Positions 35,440 through 45,365 of a DNA stretch of 64,000 nt are shown here, one piece after another. The position numbers were made by a program, and so were the translations under genes. This DNA comes from Tanypteryx hageni. Lineage: Eukaryota; Arthropoda; Insecta; Odonata; Petaluridae. The notes under the pieces are model-generated. The model saw nothing but the letters and a program-made list of their open reading frames with translations. It was not told where the DNA came from and ran no database searches. Each line of letters opens with the position of its first letter. Position 1 is the first letter of the stretch. The stretch covers positions 4,738,410 to 4,802,409 of the forward strand of contig CM054118.1 in the NCBI GenBank assembly GCA_028673005.1, written 5' to 3'.

Positions 35440-36400
35440 AATGGTGGAGAGAATATTAAGAGATGAGAAGGGAGCAGAGAGGAAGGACGTGGCATATAAT
35501 CTATACTATAGATGCTATAGATGGAAGAGAAAAGAGAGAGGGAGGGAGAGAGAGAGCAATTTTTCGTGCACCCAAATCCCTACCACTCCGAAACAGTTAT
35601 GGCGGCCTCCCATAGTAACTACCGTGTTATTATGGGGACGATATTAATTGTAAGTAGGCAGCGAATAGCAACGCAGCCGAAGGCAATGAATGTTTCCTCA
35701 GGGAGGCCGGCAGCCCCATCACGAGGGAGAATGCCGAGATTGGTCGCCAACTTCGGTGCAGTGAAACCTAATATCTCTTACTAGCGAGAAAGAAATAGGA
35801 AAAATAATGCACTTCCTTTACTATTTGATTCTTTAAATAAATAATTCATATGAATAAAATTTTATTGCGTTTACGAAACATTACTATACTTTTTAAACCA
35901 ATAACGTGAATAACTTACTTTTCGGTGCTAAGCTTAAATTAATGTTTTCATTCTGTCGACATTTAGATACCATATGATATCTTTAAAGACTACACCAATG
36001 CCCAGAGACGGATTATGACCTAAGCACTATATGCGCTAAGTCTAGGACCTACGAAAATTTCAAACAAAAAATTGTTAACAAAGGTTTTTTTCATGCATTA
36101 AAATTCGCTCCATGTGTTAGTTCTGGTTATATGGCATGCGTAGGTTAATATAGCACTCATGTAGAAACCGACGGTGACATATGCAATTAAATTGTATAGT
36201 AGTATGTACTATTGCGCATGTCACCATGTCAGACGCCAGGATGGACCACGCAACGCTCCCTGTAGTAAGTACGAGGGAAACTTAATTTACAGTATAAATT
36301 TTCTTGATTAATCAGAAATATTTTTCCCCATATTCTTCCCTAATTAATCATCTTGTGTATATGTGTGTACATATAATAGTTAAAAGGCCTACGAGCCATG
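35440..36400. other. No gene recognised
   Basis: The frames at 35306-35647 and 35521-35784 are extensions of the array frames without motifs. The rest is AT-rich. Confidence 0.45.
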
Positions 36401-36410
36401 GTGCCTAGGG

Positions 36411-36696
36411 CAGGGGTGGTCAACCCGTGGCTCCGGAGCCGCATGCGGCTCTTTGAAACTTCGACTGTCTTACATATACCGTAATTTTCCGATTATAATG
36501 TGTAAGATAATTATTGAAGTCAAAGATTGCCAGAAGTCTCATTGAATAAACGTGTTTTGTTATTGTTATTATTATTGTTATTATCATTATTATTATTATG
36601 TGCCACAACAGCTGCATTGTGTTGGATATATTTTATCAGTTCATTACATGTTATTGCGGCTCTTCGATGATGTCCATTGCAGTTTGGCTACTCCTG
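36411..36696. mobile_element. hAT MITE, 286 bp
   Basis: The left end CAGGGGTGGTCAACCCGTGG and the right end (read inward) CAGGAGTAGCCAAACTGCA are a degenerate inverted pair. Both continue into CGGCTCTTTGAA / GAAGAGCCGCA. The flanking octamers GCCTAGGG (36403-36410) and CACTAGGG (36697-36704) match at 6 of 8. An (ATT)n run lies inside. No coding capacity, so it would need a hAT transposase supplied from elsewhere. Confidence 0.75.
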
Positions 36697-36734
36697 CACT
36701 AGGGTCTACAAAACCTTTAGTCCGAACCTGCCGA

Positions 36735-36780
36735 TGCCCCGATAACTCGAACCTCTATGGCTCGAATATTAGAAAACTCC
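36735..36780. repeat. pogo/Tigger-like fragment
   Basis: GCCCCGATAACTCGAACC and GGCTCGAATATTAG resemble the terminal words at 22775-22893. Fragment only. Confidence 0.25.
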
Positions 36781-38265
36781 TATTTTTGCTGCCTCTCATT
36801 TTCTATAACTTGAAGAAGTTATTATTTCTGTCACGGACATAATAGTCAACTTGTACGACTGTACGTATATATCACATTAGCAGGAAGGGAATGTCAAAAC
36901 CACCCAAAAAACATATACACATAACTGTTGACACCCACAGCATTCTGTAGCCAATTAACAGTTTTTTATAACTTGAAAGCAATTAGTCACTTTCCCTTAA
37001 CTTTTTACACCTTAGGAATTCCACTCGGAAACTAATGGGTCGAAGAATAAATACATCCTGGGAGGCGGAAGAGAGAGTAAAACACACGAGGTTGAAGCTT
37101 TCCCCAAAAAATAAATAAAAATTTACTACACACTATCCTGATACCTACTCTTTAAACATATGTTCATCTTTGTATCCCTTAGGTTTACAATTAAATTTCA
37201 TTTACTGGCATCGATTAACTTTACAAAAACAAATTAAAGCGATCCTTTTTACACCCTCCTCAAGTCCCTAAATTCATCAACCTCTCTTTGGTGCACATTT
37301 TTTATCTTAGCTTATAAAAAATATAAGCCACATCCCAATTCAAACCAAACCGCGTTAATGCGAGCCATAATCCGCTTTGTATGCATTTTTTAAATAAAAA
37401 CAAACAGCGTTGTAGCGAATCCGTGTTATTAAAAACCCGCGTTATAGGAGGGTAAGACGTAACACAGACTCAAGGTAAATTAATCCTTTTAATCCAATAA
37501 GAAACGCCCACACGGTTGAAATTTCGCAGTCGCGCGTACCGATCCGTCATCGATGGTATTTCGGGCCTAATCACGAGCGAAAGCGTACAAAAGGACGATC
37601 TGTCCCATTCCCTATCGGATGCCAACGGAGCCATTCATTCCGAAAGGATATCAGCATCTCGCATTGTTGCCACTCAGCAGTTAGGGAGCGATGGAGGAGA
37701 GAGAGAGAGAGAGAGAGAGAGAGGGGAGTATAGAATCGTAAAGGATTTAGGCGCGGGTGACTGAGCGACCGAACCGGATCGCGAAAACCTCATCGTTCGG
37801 AGGCCAAATCACGCCTTGTGGAATCACGGAGGGCGAAGCAACAGAGGTGACTTCACCCGGAGGGAATTCAGGTTGAGAGATCGGTGGAAAAACCGCGGGA
37901 GAGCTTCTCGATTCCATGACGACCGCCACCGACTCGAAAAGCGACCTCGCAAACCGAACCGTCCCGAGTGGCTCTCCTCTCCTGCGGAGTCCGAAAGAGC
38001 TTAATACATTTCGAAGCCTTTCTCAGGCGCGGTGCCAATGCAAAGTGAGTACCTGGGATGCGAAGCGGGGGCAATGACATCCTCCCGTACATTCCCCGTT
38101 GAACGTTTCGTTTCATTCATGAATGAGGAGTATCGGTCTTTAGCTTGGCTTCTTTGGAATCGATCGGTTGAAGAGGAAACGCAAGAAGCCGTAAATTCTT
38201 TCGAGACTCGATATTCTATCCGACTACCGTTTCATTATGGGTTGGGTAGAAAACAAAAATAAAAT
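36781..38265. other. No gene recognised
   Basis: (AG)n at about 37693-37726. From 37500 to 38250 base composition is more GC/CpG-rich and frames overlap on both strands (37516-37764, 38116-37868, 38032-38262). None has a recognisable domain. Possibly unique host sequence. Confidence 0.4.
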
Positions 38266-38270
38266 ATAAA

Positions 38271-38410
38271 GAACAAATAAAATAAAAACTTTGTATTTTC
38301 CACAGTTTTAATTCGAGGTGATACTTCATTTTCAGATCTGAAGATGATGTATCACATCGTATTGAAATATTAAAACTGTGGAAAATACTAAGTTTTCATT
38401 TTATTTGTTC
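38271..38410. repeat. Inverted repeat R8 with CTGAAGA..GAAA loop
   Basis: The 41-bp arms 38271-38311 and 38370-38410 pair with two mismatches (GAACAAATAAAAT.. / ..ATTTTATTTGTTC). The loop contains CTGAAGA (38338-38344), a GATGT/ACATC stem and GAAA (38364-38367). The arm word GTGGAAAATACAAAGTTTTC recurs at about 52189. The layout resembles Penelope-like element termini. Confidence 0.5.
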
Positions 38411-41060
38411 ATCATGGAAAAGTTCCACAAGATTACGCCCACCACCGTGAATTTTATTGAAGATAAACTATAATTAGAATTAGAAGAAAAACAAATGTTT
38501 TTTTAATTTCGCGTGTTCTTTAAAGTTATAACTTTGTCTGCGTGTTTCTAATTTTAAAAAATACTTTCCGAAAATTTTGCGATTCCGTCATCTCAGAACA
38601 CGTAGAAAAGATTCGACTTGGGAGTTACATTTGATTTAATAAACTATGTCTGATGAAAATGAGTAGGATTTTTTTAAACCATACAAGAAAAACTTAATAC
38701 TTGAAGAGTAAAATAGTAATAAATCCAAGATTTTTATAATGAATCCATTATGTGTACAAACTAGCTCAAATAAAAGAGACTTTAAAAATTTTTAAAGTAT
38801 AATCATCGTACATAATTATGTGTGATACGGGAACATTTCAAGAAATTCGGTACCATCAAAGGAAAGCGAACGGTAATTCCACGCTAGTTCTTTTCACTGA
38901 CCGCATTTTGCAACGGCATTCGTATTTGCACTCACGCGCCCTTTTCCACTTTCTTAATTGCAGAGATCTTGAATATGTTAAAACGAAAGTTATTTTGTAC
39001 GAAAAAGATTGCACACGAGTTGAGATTTTCATTTCGCGTAGAATTGATCTAGAACATTATGGCAGGGAAAGAGTGGTATCACTTGATTTTACATGCGAAT
39101 CAACAAAGAGGTTTTCTTGGAAACTTTCATTCGAATCTGAATCAGATCCTGTATTTTCTCATATAGTACGAAGTACATACATATTGTGATCGTGAACAAA
39201 AAATAGAATTCGTGTGATTATACATTTTTTAGGTGTCCCCGAACCTGAAAAGTGGTTTTTATGATTCCGGCTGTCTGTACGCGGTCCAAGGGGATACATG
39301 TTTAACAGAATTTGATTAATTCCAGTAATATGTAGAATATTACTCGGAAGTGAACAAGAACCATATCACGCAACGATGTAGGATAGTTAATTCTCGTATA
39401 TCTTCACAAAACGTCGATTTACTCAAAAATGGAGCTATGGATTTAGATTTATAGAGTTTGATGTCCTTTAAACAATAATCTCAAATAATAAATATTTTGC
39501 AGCCGACGGCATTATAACACGTAGGGGATACAGCCAAGCTCATCCCACCAACAGCGGCATCATCATTGCTACGAGTCAAGCCGCCAGTTAATACTTATTA
39601 ACGTAGGCAGTGAAATTATTTAACGAACTAGAAGCGTAACGGTATGAAAAAGTTTGTGCAATGTATGTTGCACAGATTTTTTTCGGTTGAGCTCGGCTCA
39701 TTTAAATGCATGTAATGGGCAACTACACTGCGCCTCGTATTCATCATTATTCATTCACCCGTAGCGTTTTCCTCCGATCATTTGCTCTCGAGACTGTATG
39801 ACCCACTTTCTTCTGGATAACGGGTTTTTCTTAAGCGGATTATGATTATTAAATTAAATATCCAAGTAAAATATACTTTTTATGCATTCTTTAATTTTCA
39901 AGATTCGCAGAGTTGAGTATTTTTTATCAATTTACGCAGTCTCTATATCTCTGTTTGCGGGCGTGTACTCGCTTTTTTCATGACAAAAAGTTATAAAAAA
40001 TTTCGTCTATCATTTTAAGATGGCGCAAATACGACAAAGCGGAAATGGCCTTCGGAGAAGAGCCCTCATTCCATATCAAAATGTTAACATGGCGAGGAGA
40101 AATCGAAGCTGTCGAAAAACAATATTCCCATTTCTTCCGCGGAAGATTAATTAACTCATGAGTGAGTGGATGACGGCACATCCACCGTATATCAGGTTTC
40201 ATTTGTCTCCGTCATAAGCGGAAGTGTTAGTCCAGTGAGAGCGCGGCGGTCACGTGATCAAAGATATAAATAGCTCCATAAATATTTATACGCAGTAACG
40301 GCACAGTTACAATTATAAATCAGGCGCCCGAGAAGATGTCAATGCTGCATCATTTGTCTTTTATGCAATGCTTTAAAAATAGCTGTCTCGAGAGTTAAGT
40401 ATATTGAGTGAAAGAGGCGTAAAATGTATAAAAATGTGCGAAAAAATGATAGATAGGAAACTCCGCTTTAGTTTTTCAAAAACTTGAAATTTTCTAAAGA
40501 AAAAAACCCTAATATGCAAAAGAGAATTTAGCCAGATCAAAGTTAAAAACGTACTGCAGCCTAATAATAAGCAATGACACGTTTGAAAGTGATTCGTAAA
40601 AATAACATGCAGCATTAAATCTGATTTAAGACATGACTCCCGAGTAATTGCTTTGATAAATCCCAAATTTATTTATTTTTTAACTTTAATAATTCCTGGA
40701 AAAATTGTTGCCTCAACGAATCCTTCGTCATTCATCTCCTTTCGGTATTAAAAATGAAACATCTTAATTGTAAACGATGGAAAATATTCGGGAAAAGGTA
40801 TTGTGTCATATTCTCAAACGTGTATTCGAAGGCAAAACCAGGAAGGCTGACGGAGGGGCATTAAATTTAAAATTATTTATAAGATGCCCATCTTCAATCG
40901 GTCGCAATTTTCTCATTTGGGAGGGTAGATAACACATCCCCGGCTAATTTCGCGATGCTGGAGATCAATTTTTCAAAAATTATAACCCTCCTTAATGGCT
41001 ATATTTAAATACCCATTAAGAAATAACGCGAAACCCTCGAAAAGAGTTTTCCGATTTATT
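38411..41060. other. No gene recognised; one unassigned 123-codon frame
   Basis: The plus-strand frame 38818-39189 begins at an ATG, has ordinary amino-acid composition and is not low-complexity, but I recognise no family. It has no visible splice context or coding neighbour. The remaining frames are short or AT-driven. Confidence 0.35.
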
Positions 41061-41164
41061 TATGCGCGGGTTTCAAATTTGGGCGTACGTCTTTTACGAT
41101 TTGCATACGTGGGTGAAAAATCTTTCGGATTGCGAGAGGCGTAAGAAGGAAAGAGAATGGGTAC

Positions 41165-41258
41165 AGCAGGGGAGAGGGGATTGGAGGGGGGAGAAAGGGG
41201 TGGTGAGAAAGGGGGGAGAAAGGGGTGGTGAGAAAGGGGGGAGAAAGAGGGAGGGGGC
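41165..41258. repeat. Purine minisatellite
   Basis: Tandem GAGAAAGGGGTGGT / GAGAAAGGGGGGA units, about three copies. Confidence 0.85.
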
Positions 41259-41259
41259 G

Positions 41260-42417
41260 GAACTCACATGACCGCCACATCTCTCGATGTTGCAAGATAT
41301 CTCTCGAGAATAAATCATTCGGGGAGCTCATCTTCCGGGGGAGGAAAAAACAATAAAGGCGTGATTTATCTTCTTATAGACCGGCAGTCTTCTCCTACCC
41401 GTCTTATGTGGTAGGGAGGAAGATGGGCGATAGGGCACTTGAAAAAAAAAGAAAAACAAACACACACAAAGGGATGACGTCAAAATGCACGAGGACCGGC
41501 GCGTGATAAATTCCAGACGAGTCCAAAAGGTTGTCGCCATTCGAGAGAAAGAACAGTCCTCCCGCAAGACGGGATACGACGCAACCGTAACGTAAGGGAC
41601 CTGAGATTGAGACGTCATCTCTCGGCAATCAAACTCGTTTAAGGTTAGTAAGAGAGAGGAATGGACTACTTTATTTTTAGTCCGATTGAGTTTTATGTCT
41701 TCACGTAGCAGAAAAAAATTAGCAATGGTTTCTCAAGTTCCCGCATGATAATTTATTTTATAGATCGTTAAATCTGTAAATCGATTTATGATTAATTAAA
41801 ATCTGCTGACGAAATCACCGAGCAATTAGAGTTGTGGAGCGGTCCGTCCAACTTCAATTTCAATTACTCTAATATCTCTCCGATAACGATAAAAAAGTTG
41901 AGAAAACAAGATTCGCATCTCGGCAGCGAAGTAGCCGTCATCACCGATATGAGATTCTAAACTTTTTCAAATCTCTATCGGTGAATCACCACTGATTACG
42001 ACTGCTTTTTAGCCTCGGAGCGCATTTGATTTTCCCAATCTCTTTATCGCCATCGGTTTAAAAAGTCGATTTCAGACATAAGACGTGCTAGTTAATCCCT
42101 CAGCAATCGTCATCTTGACTTCAGTCGCGATTTAAATGGGCCCGAATGATAGAAACAGAATGTGGCACAATGACGTCTAAAATTTCATAATAAATAGCGG
42201 CAAATAAAATTCGCAATTCATGACATTCAAAAATAAAAAATAGATATGAAGTGGATTTTGTACACAGACGTAAAGTTTTCGACTGCTCGCCAGCAGGACA
42301 TGCGATTTTAACGTTCATTTTGATAATATAAAACTAACATGCATACAATTTTCGGCTATTTTCCTCATGATAAGGCCATAAAATTAAGTTAGGTCCCGAA
42401 AACGTGTTAGAGACACC
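41260..42417. other. No gene recognised, with R4 fragment
   Basis: Frames at 41331-41056 and 41618-41328 are composition-driven. An R4 fragment lies at 41908-41960. A hairpin of CACCGATATGAGATT with its near complement lies at about 41942-41983. Confidence 0.45.
41908..41960 (+). repeat. Dispersed repeat R4, copy 3
   Basis: AAGATTCGCATCTCGGCAGC then GAAGTAGCCGTCATCACCG, same order as in the copies at 5.3 and 25.8 kb. Confidence 0.45.
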
Positions 42418-42425
42418 CCATAGAA
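42418..42425 (+). repeat. hAT MITE 8-bp target duplication, left
   Basis: CCATAGAA, identical to 42999-43006. Confidence 0.85.
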
Positions 42426-42998
42426 CAGCGGTTTCCAAACATTACAAAACCGCCCCCCCCCCCTCAACTAAGAAAACCATCGTCGCGCCCCCTCTATACC
42501 ATGTTCAATTACAGTTCATAAACAATGCCTACTGGACATACGATTACCATTAATAAAGCCACCTTAAGGAAAAACATGGACGCAAATGATACGTCCTAGC
42601 CAATTGAGGGCTAGAATTCGGCTGCTGCATATTGTTTTAGGATGGTTAAACTGACAGTAAATATATGAGAAATACTTTGCGCCCCCCTCCCCCCCTCCTG
42701 CCCCCTCTACCCCCTCCTCTCACCCTCCTCTCACTCCCTCCTCTCACTCCCTCCATTCACCCCTCCTCTCCCCCTCCTCTCACCCCTCCTCTCATCCCTC
42801 CACCTATCTCCCCCTCCCCTCTCTCCCCCCTCCCCTCTCTCCCCCTCCCCTCTCTCCACCTCCCCTCTCTCCCCCTCCCCTCTCTCCCCTCCCCCTCTCT
42901 CCCCTCCCCCTCTCTCCCCCTCCCCTCTCTCCCCTCCCCCTCTCTCCCCCTCCCCCTATCTCCCCTCCTCTCTCCTCCCCCAAGTTTGGAAACCACTG
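42426..42998. mobile_element. hAT MITE carrying a pyrimidine-rich array, 573 bp
   Basis: Termini CAGCGGTTTCCAAAC and (read inward) CAGTGGTTTCCAAAC match at 14 of 15. A perfect 8-bp duplication CCATAGAA lies outside both ends. About 300 bp of the interior (42680-42980) is (CCCCTCTCT)n, an array that has expanded inside the element. The 197-codon plus-strand frame through it is low-complexity Pro/Ser/Leu and not a gene. Confidence 0.85.
42680..42980. repeat. (CCCCTCTCTC)n array
   Basis: Pyrimidine-rich units CCTCCCCTCTCTCC repeated with small length changes, inside the hAT MITE. Confidence 0.95.
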
Positions 42999-43006
42999 CC
43001 ATAGAA
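42999..43006 (+). repeat. hAT MITE 8-bp target duplication, right
   Basis: CCATAGAA, identical to 42418-42425. Confidence 0.85.
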
Positions 43007-43009
43007 AAA

Positions 43010-43890
43010 CGATATAGTAAACACGATCAAAAATCGCAAAAAGTTCGTCCGTGCGCAGCGATGAATAAGTCATCTGGGAGAATTTTTATCTCAGAACGCT
43101 TCGCTTTTATTGTTGCGCGTTTTATTAGCACTCTTTTATTTCGCTCGACTTCCGGGTTCGAAGTGATAAGGGGCAATAAAAAAAATGCACGAAAAATATC
43201 CACGAGCGAAGAAATGGCGAAGACGGAGGCGGAAGGATCTCACAGAATAAAAAAATAAACCGAACGTGTACCCCAACGCGTGTGAATCTCCGCGTCGTCA
43301 TTGCATGTGCTAAAGGACTGATAAGATCCGTTTTGAGGGCTGAAACACGTTTTATGTTTGCCATATTTTTCAGATAAATTGTGCTGCTCTCATTGGACGA
43401 TCTTTGTACGGAGCTCATAGCAAGGTGCGGTTTCCGATCTGCTTGACCGGAAGGAATGAGATGACGACTTTTATGTTTCCTATGGAGAGGTTATTTACTT
43501 CACTGCGCTTGCAATTACTATGTATTTGTTATAAATGTTTCTAACTCATTGCCTTAACATTACGTTTCTCATCTTTAGCCGATATTTTAAAGAACGCCAA
43601 GGAAAGAAATGTTTCAGTTGTAGTTGTTTTAGATTAAATGATTTGAAGTAGTGAAAGAACATGAAACCTCAAAAGTATATAAATTCGCAAGATAGATAAT
43701 TTGGACAAAGATTAAAAGTTATTAATTGTAATGTTTCACAGATGTCCACTAATATAAGATAGATAATTAAAACACTTTCAACGAAACCGTTTAGAATTAA
43801 AATAAATTATTTTGAAAACGATACTTCGATATACAGAAAAACTCTCGATTTGCCGGTTAATCGGAAATTAGTACGCATAAATGAAAATAT
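43010..43890. other. No gene recognised
   Basis: A 97-codon minus-strand frame (43418-43125) has no motif. The rest is AT-rich. Confidence 0.45.
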
Positions 43891-43897
43891 AAGCGGA

Positions 43898-44038
43898 AAT
43901 TTGTCATTAACTGGGCACACGGATGCTAGCGTCGTCCATGACGAGAAAGCGGCGGGAAATGGAACTACAACGTCATATCTACGTAGTACGGGAATTTCGA
44001 ACTAAGGAAAGATGACGCGGATTGGGTTAAGTATGAGG
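43898..44038 (+). repeat. Outer long inverted repeat, left arm
   Basis: Reverse complement of 49008-49215 in three blocks: TTGTCATTAACT, then CGTCCATGACG..GGAACTACAACGTCATATCTACGTA, then GCGGATTGGGTTAAGTATGA. The right arm carries an extra insertion of about 60 bp. It encloses the hAT element. Confidence 0.7.
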
Positions 44039-44086
44039 TCATCCGTTCGTTTCTTCAGTATTTTTTATTATCTCTGCTTAAAATGC

Positions 44087-44094
44087 CTCTAAAG
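44087..44094 (+). repeat. hAT 8-bp target duplication, left
   Basis: CTCTAAAG, identical to 48848-48855, and fits nTnnnnAn. Confidence 0.9.
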
Positions 44095-44289
44095 CAGAGT
44101 TGCCCAAACTCTGTAAAGCTGCGGAACCCTAATATGAAAATATCTTTTTTCGCGGAACCCTAAGCCATAAAATAGATTTACATTAATTTTATTTTTTATT
44201 TACATGTGTTTTCTTCTGTATTGTAAACATTAACCCCTCAAGATATTTATGTTCGATTTAAAAAATAAAAAATAGCAATGTTAAGTATT

Positions 44290-45183
44290 GCATATCCTAT
44301 AAATAAAAGAGAATGTTTGTCTGCCTGTAGCAGCCATAACTCTTCAGAAAATAAACGGAGCTTCAAAATTTGGCAGCAGCTTTAGATTGATCCTGAGAGT
44401 TGCAAAGCTAAAAATAATTTAAATCGGCCCACGAGAGCCCAAGGATCCTCATTGTTGGTCCAAATGCCGGCTTTCTGAAGATATCTCAGCAACCAATTGA
44501 CCGATTTTGATGAATCTCCACTAATATCAATGTTTTGATGAGATACATTTTCGAGCCTAAAATGGATAAAATCTGTCTACGGGTCAAGGATCGTATTGTA
44601 GGGTCGATCCCAATTTCACGATTTCGAGGAGTCCCCATGGAACGGTCGGTCCGAATTTCGGCAATGTCCGTCTGCCTGTACGTATATATCAGGGAAGATC
44701 TGGCTGAACCGTTTTCAACCAAATTAGGTAGGTACATATAATCTTCACAAAAATACATTACCAAAATGATATATTTGGACCGGATAGACCAAGCAGGGGT
44801 GCCAAAATGGCAAAATAAAATTTTCTGTAGTTATGCTTTTGGAAGGAAATGGCCGAACCGAATTCAAATAACTTTGGTACATAAAATTTTCACAAAAATT
44901 TATAGCCAAAATGCCATACTTCGTCCCGATTAACTAAGTAGAGATGCCACAATTGCAAAGTTAAACTTTTCGGTAATTATGAATTTGGTAGGAATTGGGA
45001 GAACTGATTTCAACGAAATTTTGTATGGAGTTGTGCAAGATAAAAAAAAACAAAAATAAGATTTTCAGAATAGATATACAAAGCAGGGCTTCCAAAATAA
45101 AAGTACTAAAAATTTTCTTTTTATAAGCGTTTGTGTTGAACTGTCCGCGTCGATTTTAACCATATTATAATATTTATTATGTA

Positions 45184-45185
<2 letters not shown>
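44290..45185 (+). repeat. Dispersed repeat R7, copy 2
   Basis: From about 44660 it follows 24697-25060 in order: CATATATCAGGGAAGA, CTGGCTGAACCG, GCAGGGGTGCCAAAATGG, GGAATTGGGAGAACTGATTT, GCAGGGCTTCCAAAATAAAA and TGTTGAACTGTC. The part before 44660 has a related CTGCCTGTAG..AACTCTTCAGAAAATAAACGG head. Confidence 0.65.

Positions 45186-45237
<52 letters not shown>
45186..45237. repeat. (CA)n(TA)n microsatellite
   Basis: About 28 bp of AC repeats followed by TA repeats, just outside the left palindrome arm. Confidence 0.95.
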
Positions 45238-45242
45238 AACTA

Positions 45243-45285
45243 AAGGAAAAGAAAAGAAAAGGTAGTGATGAGGGTGGCAACAAGG

Positions 45286-45287
<2 letters not shown>
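45243..45287 (+). repeat. Palindrome arm, left of LINE
   Basis: AAAAGGTAGTGATGAGGGTG then GCAACAAGGTT. It is the reverse complement of 48382-48426 (only the purine-rich outer part differs). With the LINE removed, the two arms would form a hairpin with a (TA)n loop. Confidence 0.85.

Positions 45288-45365
<78 letters not shown>

Noticed and set aside
42665..43258. A 197-codon plus-strand frame
   Set aside because: Most of it crosses the C/T-rich array inside a hAT MITE. Low-complexity, not a gene.
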